From: an uncultured Allomuricauda sp.
GTDB taxonomy: Bacteria > Bacteroidota > Bacteroidia > Flavobacteriales > Flavobacteriaceae
Length of the DNA: 33,917 nt
Assembly (NCBI RefSeq): GCF_947258355.1
Contig: NZ_CAMYIC010000023.1
Coordinates: 1-33,917, forward strand
Direction: 5' to 3'
Notes under the pieces: generated by a model
The model's input: only the letters and a program-made list of their open reading frames with translations
Told to the model about the DNA's origin: nothing
Databases searched by the model: none
Program-made: the position numbers and the translations under genes
Shown here: in pieces, positions 24,250 through 32,386 of the stretch
Numbering within the stretch: the stretch's first letter is position 1
Layout of the letters: each line of letters starts with the position of its first letter

Positions 24250-25518
24250 TTATTTATCCTGAATTCCTTTTTTTAAGATTTGTCCAAAACGGTACATATC
24301 CTCATAGGAACAATACAGGGGAGCAGGAGCCAATCGGATAACATTGGGCTCCCGCCAATCGGTGATGACACCGTTCTTCATTAAATAATCAAAGATGGCC
24401 TTGCCTTCCCCGTGCAAGAACACAGAAAGCTGACAACCCCTAGCCTCCGGAGTAATTATCTCAAATGTACTTTCCACCTCTTTATCAATCTCCTGAAGTA
24501 CAAACTCCAGATAGGCCACGATGGTCTTTTGTTTTTCAATAATGGCATCCATACCTACCTCATCAAAAATCTCCAATGAAGCCAAATAAGGTGCAATGGA
24601 CAATATAGGTGGATTGCTCAATTGCCATGCATCTGCACTTTCAATGGGGTCGAACTCAGGCTTCATTAAAAAGCGTGTTTCCTTTTTGGTTCCCCACCAT
24701 CCTTCAAAACGTGGAATATTCTCTTTGCCCAAATGTCTTTCGTGAACAAAAATCCCTGATGCGTTCCCTGGGCCACTGTTCATATATTTATAACTGCACC
24801 AAGCGGCGAAATCGGCATCCCAATCGTGCAGGTTCAGTTTTACATTTCCAACACCGTGGGCCAAATCCCATCCAACAAAAGCCCCAACATCTTTTCCAGC
24901 TTTGGTAATGCTTTTCATGTCGAGCACCTGACCATTGTAATAATTAACTCCACCCATCAGTACTAGGGCCAGCTCATCCCCTACCTCGTTGATTTTTTGG
25001 ATGATGTCCTCAGTGCGCCAGGCATGCTCCCCTTCTCGCTTTTTTACTTCAACAATCGCATCTTTTGGGTCCAATCCATGAAAACGGACTTGACTTTGGA
25101 GCATATATTGATCGGAAGGAAATGCTTTCTCCTCGCAAATGATCTTGAACCGTTTTTCTGTAGGTCGGTAAAAGGATACCATCAATAAATGAAGATTGAC
25201 CGTAAGCGTATTCATCACTGAAATTTCTTTGGGCTTGGCCCCGACCACTTTACCCAAACCTTCGGCAAGTCTTTCGTGATAATCCCACCAAGGTTTATCG
25301 GCATAAAAATGACCCTCCACGGCCAGCTCCCGCCAATCCTTCATAACATCGTCAACAAATTTTTGAGTCCGTTTGGGTTGAAGCCCAAGCGAGTTTCCGG
25401 TAAAATAGATTACATCCTTTCCATTCACCTGTGGATAATGGAATTCATTTCTGTAAGAGGATAGTTTATCGGAAGTATCAAGTTGTTTGGCAAATTCAAG
25501 CGTGTTCTGGAACGTCAT
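24250..25518 (-). CDS. kynU: Kynureninase
   Basis: A 422-residue PLP enzyme that cleaves kynurenine or 3-hydroxykynurenine to (3-hydroxy)anthranilate and alanine. The PLP lysine is K244 in 'WCSYKYMNSGPG', with 'GWDLAHGVGN' (216-225) upstream and 'YFTGNSLGLQP' (38-48) near the N-terminus. 'WWGTKKETRF' and 'NPPILSIAP' are also characteristic of the family. It has its own -7 box and is followed by the MFS gene. With kmo at 13871-15217 it gives two consecutive steps of the kynurenine pathway. The dioxygenase, formamidase and 3-hydroxyanthranilate dioxygenase genes are not in the window. Confidence 0.95.
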   Translation of the reverse strand: MTFQNTLEFAKQLDTSDKLSSYRNEFHYPQVNGKDVIYFTGNSLGLQPKRTQKFVDDVMKDWRELAVEGHFYADKPWWDYHERLAEGLGKVVGAKPKEISVMNTLTVNLHLLMVSFYRPTEKRFKIICEEKAFPSDQYMLQSQVRFHGLDPKDAIVEVKKREGEHAWRTEDIIQKINEVGDELALVLMGGVNYYNGQVLDMKSITKAGKDVGAFVGWDLAHGVGNVKLNLHDWDADFAAWCSYKYMNSGPGNASGIFVHERHLGKENIPRFEGWWGTKKETRFLMKPEFDPIESADAWQLSNPPILSIAPYLASLEIFDEVGMDAIIEKQKTIVAYLEFVLQEIDKEVESTFEIITPEARGCQLSVFLHGEGKAIFDYLMKNGVITDWREPNVIRLAPAPLYCSYEDMYRFGQILKKGIQDK

Positions 25519-25535
25519 TCTTTTTTAATTTGAAT

Positions 25536-25543
25536 CAAAAATA
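25536..25543 (-). promoter_or_regulatory. -7 box for kynU
   Basis: On the minus strand this reads TATTTTTG, a perfect TAnnTTTG, 17 bp before the kynU ATG. It lies in the 57-bp gap after the GNAT gene. It suggests that kynU and the MFS gene form their own unit. Confidence 0.45.
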
Positions 25544-25575
25544 CGATTTGTGGAAGTAATGAGCGGAAAAGAAAA

Positions 25576-26040
25576 TTACTCCAAACGCATTTCGATGATG
25601 TGTTTTTTGAACCCAACTTTTTCATAGGCCTTAACAGCGGGAAGATTTTCGTTATAAACGGTCAATCTGATTTCCTTGTACCCTTCTTGTTGGGACCATT
25701 GCTTAAGCTCGTCAACGATTTGGGCATTTATGCCTTTCCCCCTAAAATCCTTGTCGGTATACATAAAACCAAGATAGGCATACAGCTCATGGTCCAGATA
25801 ATGTCTTGCTCTTTTGGGAATGGCATAGCCCGAAGCAACTATCTTACCCCCTACTTCAGCGACCACTACATGGGATTTTGGGTCTGTAATCATTTCGCCA
25901 ATATCGTAATAGCTTATCGGCCCCTCTTTTATAGTAACATCAAAAGGACGTTCAGCCTTTATTATTTCCTGTTCAAAATTGAGCAACACAGGTAGGTCTT
26001 CCATTGTTGCAGTTCGTATGTTCACCTTTGGTAGCACCAT
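25576..26040 (-). CDS. GNAT family N-acetyltransferase
   Basis: A 154-residue acetyl-CoA-dependent acetyltransferase. The fold shows in order: 'NIRTATMEDLPVLLNFEQEI', the beta-strand 4 stretch 'YLGFMYTDKDFRGKGINAQI' containing the acetyl-CoA-binding R-G-K-G-I, and the C-terminal 'LTVYNENLPAVKAYEKVGFK'. The substrate is unknown. It lies just upstream of kynU on the same strand, but an intervening -7 box suggests that kynU can be read separately. It is divergent from the O-methyltransferase gene with a 65-bp gap. Confidence 0.9.
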   Translation of the reverse strand: MVLPKVNIRTATMEDLPVLLNFEQEIIKAERPFDVTIKEGPISYYDIGEMITDPKSHVVVAEVGGKIVASGYAIPKRARHYLDHELYAYLGFMYTDKDFRGKGINAQIVDELKQWSQQEGYKEIRLTVYNENLPAVKAYEKVGFKKHIIEMRLE

Positions 26041-26084
26041 GGAATGGTTTTGCTTTTCATCTGTTCCAATGTAGTTCTTTTCTA

Positions 26085-26092
26085 TATTTTTG
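26085..26092 (+). promoter_or_regulatory. -7 box for the O-methyltransferase gene
   Basis: TATTTTTG is a perfect TAnnTTTG, 13 bp before the ATG at 26106. No TTTG is found at the usual -33 spacing. The leader would be very short. Confidence 0.4.
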
Positions 26093-26105
26093 CGAAAAAT
26101 AAATC

Positions 26106-26747
26106 ATGCATTTCCTATCACCCATTTTGGAAAGTTACATCACCAACAGTTCGGAGGACGAACCCGAATTGTTGCAAGAACTAACCCGAGAAACGCATTT
26201 AAAAGTGATTCAACCCCGAATGATCACCGGGCATTTTCAAGGAAGGGTGTTAAGTATGTTGTCCAAGATCATCAACCCCAAATATATTTTGGAGATCGGC
26301 ACCTACACGGGCTATTCGGCACTTTGCTTGGCAGAAGGGCTTCAAAAAGATGGAGAGCTCCACACCATTGAAGTGAACGAGGAACTCCACGAAATGCAAC
26401 GAAGGTATTTTGACAAGAGTGGTCTTGGTTCCCAAATCAAACAGCATATTGGCGATGCCCTGGATATTGTTCCCAACTTGAAACAGACTTTTGACCTTGT
26501 TTTTATTGATGCTCAAAAAGTGAACTACGATGCATATTTCGAAGCAGTGATTCAAAAAACAAAAACAGGCAGTGTTATTCTTTCGGACAACGTTCTCTGG
26601 TCTGGAAAGGTAGTAGAGCCTTTACAACAATCGGACAAGGCAACAGCTGCACTTTTAAAATACAATCAAAAATTAAAAGAAGATCCCAGGGTAGAAACGG
26701 TATTGCTGCCCATCAGGGACGGGCTGACATTGAGTAGGGTGCTATAA
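26106..26747 (+). CDS. Class I SAM-dependent O-methyltransferase (COMT/CCoAOMT-like)
   Basis: A 213-residue cytosolic methyltransferase. The SAM-binding glycine-rich loop is 'ILEIGTYTGYSALCLAEGL' (about 60-78), followed by the acidic 'LHTIEVNEEL'. Metal and catalytic residues of the catechol O-methyltransferase-like group appear in 'VFIDAQKVNYDAYF' and 'GSVILSDNVLWSGKV'. The family methylates phenolic hydroxyls with a divalent metal; the real substrate is unknown. The last 35 bp overlap the 3' end of the convergent PAP2 gene, leaving no room for a separate terminator. Confidence 0.92.
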   Translation: MHFLSPILESYITNSSEDEPELLQELTRETHLKVIQPRMITGHFQGRVLSMLSKIINPKYILEIGTYTGYSALCLAEGLQKDGELHTIEVNEELHEMQRRYFDKSGLGSQIKQHIGDALDIVPNLKQTFDLVFIDAQKVNYDAYFEAVIQKTKTGSVILSDNVLWSGKVVEPLQQSDKATAALLKYNQKLKEDPRVETVLLPIRDGLTLSRVL

Positions 26748-27285
26748 ATCGCTGGTACAGCAAGTAAAAAAGCCATCCGGATAACAATCCCACTACCATA
26801 CCCACCAAAATATCGATTGGGAAATGTACACCTACATAAATACGGCTCATGGCAAACAAGATAGGCCAAATAAAAAATAGAATGGCCCATTTTACTTTCT
26901 GTCGTAAAAACAAAAATACCAACATGGTTATGGAAAACGAACTAGAGGCATGGCCAGAGAAAAAGCTATAATCCGTTGGTGTTTTTAAGATACGGATCAG
27001 GGTATTTATTTCGACTGTATTGTTCGGACGCAATCTAGCCACGGATATTTTGGTGAAATGTGTAATAACCGTAATAAAAATGGCCAAAACCAAAACGGTA
27101 AAAAACATATACAAAGCTTCCTTTCTGGGGAATTTCAGGAAGAACAATATCAAGAATAAAATAAACAAAGGAATCCATGTGGAAATGTTAGTCACGGTAG
27201 ACCAAAAAACATCGTACTGCTCTATGCCCAAACCATTGAGATAAACAAAAGTATCTTTATCCCATTTGAGCAATTTTTCCAACAT
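26713..27285 (-). CDS. PAP2-family membrane phosphatase
   Basis: A 190-residue inner-membrane protein with about five or six hydrophobic helices. It has the three PAP2 phosphatase motifs: 'KISVARLRPN' (motif 1), 'YSFFSGHASSS' (motif 2 with the catalytic SGH) and 'SRIYVGVHFPIDILVG' (motif 3). Members dephosphorylate lipid phosphates such as undecaprenyl pyrophosphate or phosphatidic acid; which one applies here is unknown. It starts 7 bp after tatA and is probably in its operon. The C-terminal codons overlap the O-methyltransferase gene by 35 bp on the opposite strand. Confidence 0.9.
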   Translation of the reverse strand: MLEKLLKWDKDTFVYLNGLGIEQYDVFWSTVTNISTWIPLFILFLILFFLKFPRKEALYMFFTVLVLAIFITVITHFTKISVARLRPNNTVEINTLIRILKTPTDYSFFSGHASSSFSITMLVFLFLRQKVKWAILFFIWPILFAMSRIYVGVHFPIDILVGMVVGLLSGWLFYLLYQRFIAPYSMSARP

Positions 27286-27292
27286 AGGAATC

Positions 27293-27565
27293 TTACTTAT
27301 TAAGGTCTCTTTTGATAGAACCGGAAACTTCGTCTACATTCTTTTTTACATCATCGATTTCCTTGCGGATATTCTTTGTGAAGTCGGTATCGACATCCGT
27401 ACTCTTTTGGATTTCGCGCTTAATATCGTCGGTGGCGTCCTTAAGTTGGCGCATTCCTTTACCTAGCCCCCTGGCTATTCCAGGAATCTTATCCGCACCG
27501 AACACCATCACTACAATGAATAGGATGAAAAAAATCTCAGCTCCGCTAATAAATAGAAATTGCAT
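27293..27565 (-). CDS. tatA: Twin-arginine translocase subunit TatA/TatB-like
   Basis: A 90-residue protein with an N-terminal membrane helix ('FLFISGAEIFFILFIVVMVF'), the hinge 'FGADKIPGIARGLGKGM' characteristic of TatA/Hcf106, an amphipathic helix and a charged tail. TatA multimers form the pore that exports folded, often cofactor-bearing proteins. The ATG at 27565 is used. An upstream in-frame extension adds ten residues that would disturb the N-terminal helix and lies across the -7 box. It is followed after 7 bp by the PAP2 gene. No tatC is in the window. Confidence 0.9.
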   Translation of the reverse strand: MQFLFISGAEIFFILFIVVMVFGADKIPGIARGLGKGMRQLKDATDDIKREIQKSTDVDTDFTKNIRKEIDDVKKNVDEVSGSIKRDLNK

Positions 27566-27569
27566 GGCA

Positions 27570-27577
27570 CAAATATA
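27570..27577 (-). promoter_or_regulatory. -7 box immediately upstream of tatA
   Basis: On the minus strand this reads TATATTTG, a perfect TAnnTTTG, ending only 4 bp before the ATG. If used, transcription would begin at or within a few bases of the start codon, giving a nearly leaderless message. A TTTTG lies 15 bp upstream, shorter than the usual spacing. Confidence 0.4.
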
Positions 27578-27595
27578 ATCAGATATTGGGATCAA

Positions 27596-27626
27596 AATAA
27601 AAAAAGCCCCGTGAAATCACGAGGCT
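27596..27626 (-). terminator. Intrinsic terminator after the M1 metallopeptidase gene
   Basis: Read on the minus strand, a 9-bp stem (agcctcgtg / cacggggct, with one G-U pair) has an ATTT loop and then a run of seven or more T. It ends the exported-protein cassette just upstream of tatA. Confidence 0.8.
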
Positions 27627-27648
27627 CTTAACATAGTTTTTTCTTTTA

Positions 27649-29964
27649 CTATTTTCCTTTGATATTCTCTTTGAACTTATCAAAGTCAGACTTCTCTTCT
27701 TTCTTTGGCCAAGAGTTGTTGGTAGTATCGATATCGGCTGTTTCCAATTTTGGATCCACAACGATTCCAACCAATTCTTTTTCCGTTGCCATCACTCTTT
27801 TTACCTCGGCATCGTTCTTTCTCCAAATTTCCGGTGGATAAGTAATGCTCTCGGTGGTACCATCTGCGTAGGTGTACTCCACGATCAACGGCATTGGAAT
27901 GCCTCCGGGCTTATCAAAAGTGATTTCGTAAAAATATTTTGGCTCTTTAACCTGGGCTCTTTCGGCTTCGGTCATGTTGTCCATCATAAACTCCTTAAGG
28001 TTTTGGGAAGTCTCTGTTGGAGATTTTCCTTTTAATTCAGGAGCAAAATCCTCACTGTCCTCTTCTGCCAAGTAAACCAATGGTGGAAGATCGGCCTCAG
28101 TTAGGTTTCTATCCGCCATGTATTTTTCCATTTCCTTGGTAGGCTTATTGGACACGTAGTATTTTTTAACTCCTTTTACTCCTATATCCACATAATCCGT
28201 GGTATAGAACCATCCTCTCCAGTACCAATCCAAATCCACCGCTGAAGCATCTTCCATGGTTCGGAAGAAGTCTTCTGGTGTTGGGTGTTTGAACATCCAA
28301 CGCTGTGCATAGGTTTTAAAGGCATGGTCGAACAACTCTTCGCCCATAACGGTTTCCCTTAATATATTAAGGGCAGTTGCAGGTTTTGAGTAGGCATTTG
28401 GTCCAAGCTGATACACGTTCTCAGGATTGGACATGATGGGTGAAATATAACTTTGATCTCCTGCCATGTAAGGTACAATCTTGGAAGGCTCACCTCTTCT
28501 TGATGGATAGTTTTCGTTTGGTGCGATAACATCTGGGTTGTTTTCCCCAAATTCTTGCTCTGCCAAATACTGCATAAAGGTATCCAAACCTTCGTCCATC
28601 CAACCCCACTGACGCTCATCGGAATTTACGATCATTGGGAAGAAGTTGTGACCAACTTCGTGTATAATCACACTGATCATCCCATATTTGGTTCTATCGG
28701 AATAGGTACCATCCTCATTTGGACGTCCGTAGTTCCAGCAGATCATTGGGTATTCCATACCTTGGTTCTTCGCATGTACGGAAATGGCCTTGTGGTAAGG
28801 GTAATCAAAAGTATGCTTGGAATAGGTTTCCAACGTTTGTGCCACAGCTTTGGTGGACATTTCCTCCCAAAGTGGGTTACCTTCCTTTGGATAAAGAGAA
28901 ACTGCCATTACATCTTTGCTACCGATTTTAACGGCTTGCATATCCCAAATAAATTTTCTTGATGTGGCAAAACCATAATCCCTTACATTGGTCGCCTTGA
29001 ATTTCCAAGTTTTGGTATCGGTAGAGAAGCCTTTTTCTGCGGCCTCTGCTTCTTCTTGTGTTACAATGACCACAGGCTTATCGTACGATTTTTTGGCCTG
29101 CTTGTAACGCTTCATCATCTCTTTGGAGAATACTTCGTCGCGGTTTTGAAGTTCACCGGTAGCATCCAATACATGATCCGCAGGTACGGTAATGCTCACA
29201 TCGTAGTTACCGAATGGCAACGCGAACTCACCGCTGCCCCAAAACTGATGGTTTTGCCATCCTTCCACATCACTGTAAACAGCCATTCTTGGGAAAAACT
29301 GGGCGATTACATAAGCGCGGTTTCCATCTTTAGGGAAATACTCGTATCCCGAACGTGCCCTGTTCACCGTGTGATCAGGAATATTGTACCACCATTTGAT
29401 GGAGAAAGAAATCTTCTCGCCACTCTTAAGTGCTTCTGGTATGTTGATACGCATCATGGTTTGGTTGATGGTATAGGACAATGGCTTTCCATTGGCATCT
29501 TTTACCGATTCGATATTGAAACCTCCATCAAAAGGCTCACTGATATAGGTCTGGGCAAAATTACCAGCCGTATAAGCAATGTTTACGCCATTTCCATTAC
29601 GTAGGGGCGACTTGGAATCCTTTGCACGCACATTTTGATCCAACTGCACCCACAGAAATTCTAGATCATCCGGAGAATTGTTGTGGTATGTAATGGTTTC
29701 CTCACCATTTATCTTGGCATTTTTATCGTCCAAGTAGATGTCCATAACATAATCCGCCTGTTGTTGATAATAATCGGGACCGGGTGCGCCCGAGGCAGAC
29801 CGGTATGTGTTGGGAGAGGAAAATTCCTCGTACAATTGTTTAAACCTACTTTGATTGTAGTGACCGGGCTCCCGTTCTTCTTTAACGTCCCCTTCTTCTT
29901 GCGCCATAACAACGGCTCCAAAAAGGAACAATACGGAAGCTAAGCAATACTTGAATTTGTTCAT
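27649..29964 (-). CDS. Exported M1-family metallopeptidase
   Basis: A 771-residue secreted zinc aminopeptidase-like enzyme. It has a signal peptide (ending VVMAQ), an N-terminal beta domain (about 70-300), then the catalytic domain. 'QGMEYPMI' (401-408) corresponds to the substrate-binding GxMEN motif. The zinc site is H435, H439 and E458, with catalytic E436 (HEVGH-x18-E). 'PENVYQLGPNAYSKPATAL' follows. It probably trims N-terminal residues from peptides in the periplasm or at the surface. It is the last gene of a co-directional run of four exported proteins and ends at a clear terminator. Confidence 0.93.
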   Translation of the reverse strand: MNKFKYCLASVLFLFGAVVMAQEEGDVKEEREPGHYNQSRFKQLYEEFSSPNTYRSASGAPGPDYYQQQADYVMDIYLDDKNAKINGEETITYHNNSPDDLEFLWVQLDQNVRAKDSKSPLRNGNGVNIAYTAGNFAQTYISEPFDGGFNIESVKDANGKPLSYTINQTMMRINIPEALKSGEKISFSIKWWYNIPDHTVNRARSGYEYFPKDGNRAYVIAQFFPRMAVYSDVEGWQNHQFWGSGEFALPFGNYDVSITVPADHVLDATGELQNRDEVFSKEMMKRYKQAKKSYDKPVVIVTQEEAEAAEKGFSTDTKTWKFKATNVRDYGFATSRKFIWDMQAVKIGSKDVMAVSLYPKEGNPLWEEMSTKAVAQTLETYSKHTFDYPYHKAISVHAKNQGMEYPMICWNYGRPNEDGTYSDRTKYGMISVIIHEVGHNFFPMIVNSDERQWGWMDEGLDTFMQYLAEQEFGENNPDVIAPNENYPSRRGEPSKIVPYMAGDQSYISPIMSNPENVYQLGPNAYSKPATALNILRETVMGEELFDHAFKTYAQRWMFKHPTPEDFFRTMEDASAVDLDWYWRGWFYTTDYVDIGVKGVKKYYVSNKPTKEMEKYMADRNLTEADLPPLVYLAEEDSEDFAPELKGKSPTETSQNLKEFMMDNMTEAERAQVKEPKYFYEITFDKPGGIPMPLIVEYTYADGTTESITYPPEIWRKNDAEVKRVMATEKELVGIVVDPKLETADIDTTNNSWPKKEEKSDFDKFKENIKGK

Positions 29965-30024
29965 TTTCTATCTGATTTTATAACGGTGAAAAATAACATA
30001 TTTTAACCAATTGTTAAGAATACG

Positions 30025-30543
30025 TCATAAGTTTAACATTCCTTTATTGTTCTCCCTGATCAATACAAAACTTTTTTTATTGCCCTTCCACTTTACATGG
30101 ACCACATTTTTCTGCTCATCAAACAGATCGGTAAGCACTTCGTTTTGTATGGACATGGTTTTTATTTCTGATAAGTCGACATCGGGGATTTCCAGGTAAC
30201 AGATGACTACATCGGTGTCGTATCGTTTTCCCAAAAAGTTATATTGGACTACTTCCCCATCAAACTCCATAACAAATTTTGATCTAAAATATTTTTCGAT
30301 GTATTCGTCGGCAATCTTGGACTCTTTTGGAGTGGCCAGTTTGGCCTCGATACCGTATCTCTCCTTGAGAAGCTTATCGAGGTCATCTATAAAAATCCGA
30401 CTAGTGATTTGGAAAGCTTTGTCGTCCTCCGAATAGGAAATATTAGTGACGCTAACATAGAATTTATGGGCGGATGAGAAAGAAAAAAACAGAAATATCA
30501 CCAAAGGTAACATCCAGAATTTTGCTTTTTTTAGTTTCATCAT
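30025..30543 (-). CDS. Exported DUF6702 family protein
   Basis: A 172-residue protein with a signal peptide ('FWMLPLVIFLFFSFSSA') and a mature beta-rich domain starting 'HKFYVSVTNISYSEDDKAFQ', then 'ITSRIFIDDLDKLL', 'YIEKYFRSKFVMEFDGEVVQ' and 'VVHVKWKGNKKSFVLIREN'. I recognise it as DUF6702, a family of unknown function found in Bacteroidota beside M1 metallopeptidase genes. There is a 60-bp gap before the M1 gene and 98 bp after the preceding carboxypeptidase-regulatory-like gene. Its role is unknown; partnership with the peptidase is inferred from the shared order. Confidence 0.8.
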   Translation of the reverse strand: MMKLKKAKFWMLPLVIFLFFSFSSAHKFYVSVTNISYSEDDKAFQITSRIFIDDLDKLLKERYGIEAKLATPKESKIADEYIEKYFRSKFVMEFDGEVVQYNFLGKRYDTDVVICYLEIPDVDLSEIKTMSIQNEVLTDLFDEQKNVVHVKWKGNKKSFVLIRENNKGMLNL

Positions 30544-30641
30544 GTTCTATAAGACTTTAATTGTGCAACAATGTTACAGTTTTAGAATACGTTCTGCAAT
30601 TTACCTGCCAAACTATTTCAGACATCTGACATCTGAAAAAA

Positions 30642-31436
30642 TCAATCCAAATCGTTGTTCTTACGGTAAGCTCTACTTTTCCGCAACATAATGTCCCATA
30701 TCCTTAATTTATCTTGCGACTGCACCGCTTCTTGAAAATCTTCGTCCACCTCACAGAAATACATAAAATCATCTATTTTTTCCATGGGGATTTTCAAGGT
30801 GGTCACAAATAGTGAATCGGCGTAAAATCCTTGCACCCGCTGTGTTTGAGCATACGCTTTATCCAGTTCAACTCTATTTTTGAGCATTTTGGTACGCCCA
30901 GTTATGGCATTTATAATGGGGTCCAAGGGCGGACTCAATATCATCCCCATGTTAAACTTTCCTGCCGTGGCCTGTTGCAATTTACGCTCACTTTGAGTGG
31001 GTATAGACTGATTGGCATTTGGCAATTTTAGGGCTTCGGCACTTACATCCTTCTCCAAGGTGACCCTATCGACATCCTTGCTCAAATCGCCAGTTAAATT
31101 GTAGGGGCTTACCACTACTTCCTTTAATTGGTTCACAAATTCTTGCATGGGCACTTCAACAAAGTTGGATCGGTACAATACTTCGGTAACGGGAAGTGAT
31201 TTTCTTAAAAAGTGGACCGCAGAAAACACAAGGGTATCGTTCACTCTGACCCGAATGGAAAAGTTTCCATCTACATCGGTTATTACAGCGTCATCGGTAG
31301 AAACATTCTGTACTACCACTCCTATAACATCCTTGTCGTCGCTGGTGACCCTTCCTCGCAATATTTTGGAGCCTCCGGTTTGGGCAAGTGCCCATTGGGA
31401 GGTGAAAATTACCAGTGCAAGAAAGATTTTTTTCAT
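30642..31436 (-). CDS. Exported carboxypeptidase-regulatory-like domain protein (copy 2)
   Basis: A 264-residue secreted protein. It has a signal peptide (MKKIFLALVIFTSQWALAQ), then a carboxypeptidase-regulatory-like beta-sandwich ('KILRGRVTSDDKDVIGVVVQ', 'AVITDVDGNFSIRVRVNDTL'). A 'LKEVVVSPYNLTGDL' stretch follows, like the start of a SusC/TonB-dependent receptor. No plug or barrel follows; instead there is a helical C-terminal part ending 'KIDDFMYFCEVDED' and 'WDIMLRKSRAYRK'. It is a paralogue of the gene just upstream, which it overlaps by 4 bp (ATGA). Function is unknown. Confidence 0.8.
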   Translation of the reverse strand: MKKIFLALVIFTSQWALAQTGGSKILRGRVTSDDKDVIGVVVQNVSTDDAVITDVDGNFSIRVRVNDTLVFSAVHFLRKSLPVTEVLYRSNFVEVPMQEFVNQLKEVVVSPYNLTGDLSKDVDRVTLEKDVSAEALKLPNANQSIPTQSERKLQQATAGKFNMGMILSPPLDPIINAITGRTKMLKNRVELDKAYAQTQRVQGFYADSLFVTTLKIPMEKIDDFMYFCEVDEDFQEAVQSQDKLRIWDIMLRKSRAYRKNNDLD

Positions 31437-32173
31437 TCCTCATCCAACGTTTCCCGATACTCCTTGCTTTGGGTGACCAGAAAATCTATCAATTGGAATT
31501 CATTTTCTTTTCTGAGCAAAGTCTGTGAAGGAACCTTATCGTCGCAATACAAAAGAAATGCATCTATTTTATCTTGTGGCAACCTTAGGTCAACCACAAA
31601 AAATTCATCGTCGTACACATGCCTAAGCACTTCGCTCACCTTTAGCGGGGCCCTTTGTTGCCCATTGACCTCTTGTGATTTAAACAAAGCTTTGAAGATA
31701 TTCACAAAGTTGATACCGTCTCTCATACCACGGGTTATCCTGGAATTTGCAATATTCTCCACTTCGGTACTCCTATCTATCTCGTAGTTGAATTCTTTTA
31801 AATCCTCATTCTTCACCTGCAGGAACCTTTCTTGGTTTTCCGGGGTAACCACTACCTCGTCCAACTCTTGCACTTTTTCATCAACCTCTACTACCAAGCG
31901 ATTGTTCGCCAAAATTTCCGAGGTTATGGAAACCACTTCCAATTGATAGTTTACAGCGGTGAAAACCAATTGGTCCCCATCCTTTACCGGTATCATAAAC
32001 TCTCCATTATCATCGGTTATGGTAGCTTGCCCGCTAGTGGAATTGATAACGTTCTCGTTAGGGACATTTGAACTCCTGTAAAGCACCTTCCCCCTGAGCA
32101 TTTGGCGCGTATCCTGTGCCATGGACCAGCCCGACACAAGCACAGAGAACAATATCAAAAAAGCATTTTTCAT
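31433..32173 (-). CDS. Exported carboxypeptidase-regulatory-like domain protein (copy 1)
   Basis: A 246-residue secreted protein with a signal peptide (MKNAFLILFSVLVSGWSMAQ), a regulatory-like beta-sandwich ('MLRGKVLYRSSNVPNENVIN', 'ATITDDNGEFMIPVKDGDQL') and 'VQELDEVVVTPENQ'. The C-terminal part ends 'KIDAFLLYCDDKVP' and 'IDFLVTQSKEYRE', matching the downstream paralogue. The ATG at 32173 is used; an in-frame extension to 32290 has no signal-peptide character and crosses the -7 box. It is the first gene of the cassette. The two copies probably arose by tandem duplication, now well diverged. Confidence 0.8.
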   Translation of the reverse strand: MKNAFLILFSVLVSGWSMAQDTRQMLRGKVLYRSSNVPNENVINSTSGQATITDDNGEFMIPVKDGDQLVFTAVNYQLEVVSITSEILANNRLVVEVDEKVQELDEVVVTPENQERFLQVKNEDLKEFNYEIDRSTEVENIANSRITRGMRDGINFVNIFKALFKSQEVNGQQRAPLKVSEVLRHVYDDEFFVVDLRLPQDKIDAFLLYCDDKVPSQTLLRKENEFQLIDFLVTQSKEYRETLDEE

Positions 32174-32262
32174 TTCAATGTATTTAGCACAAGTTAAAGA
32201 AAACCCATGGAGACGATAAAAAAAATTAAGGTGTTCTAAACTTTTGTTAATTCTGTATCGTA

Positions 32263-32270
32263 CAAATATA
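32263..32270 (-). promoter_or_regulatory. -7 box for the exported-protein cassette
   Basis: On the minus strand this reads TATATTTG, a perfect TAnnTTTG, about 90 bp before the ATG at 32173, giving a leader of roughly 80 nt. No TTTG is at the standard -33 distance. The 32174-32386 gap between the divergent units holds this box and the next one, and nothing else I can recognise. Confidence 0.4.
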
Positions 32271-32355
32271 CCAAAGGGAATTCCATTCACCCCCGAATTA
32301 CGTGTTTTGACGGTATTTATTAAAAATATTGAAACATAAGGTTAGTTTTGTTTTT

Positions 32356-32363
32356 TACGTTTG
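32356..32363 (+). promoter_or_regulatory. -7 box for the large repeat protein
   Basis: TACGTTTG is a perfect TAnnTTTG, 23 bp before the GTG at 32387. It lies downstream of an alternative in-frame TTG at 32348, which helps choose the GTG. A TTG at 32329-32331 is 24 bp upstream, slightly beyond normal -33 spacing. Confidence 0.45.
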
Positions 32364-32386
32364 GAAATCCTCAAATAACAAACACT

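Noticed and set aside
28555..29604. Plus-strand reading frames of 135-182 codons inside the M1 gene
   Set aside because: They are antisense shadows of a well-supported metallopeptidase with intact zinc motif, with no domains or start context.
32174..32290. Extended start of the first carboxypeptidase-regulatory-like protein
   Set aside because: It removes the signal peptide from the N-terminus and spans a -7 box; the ATG at 32173 fits.
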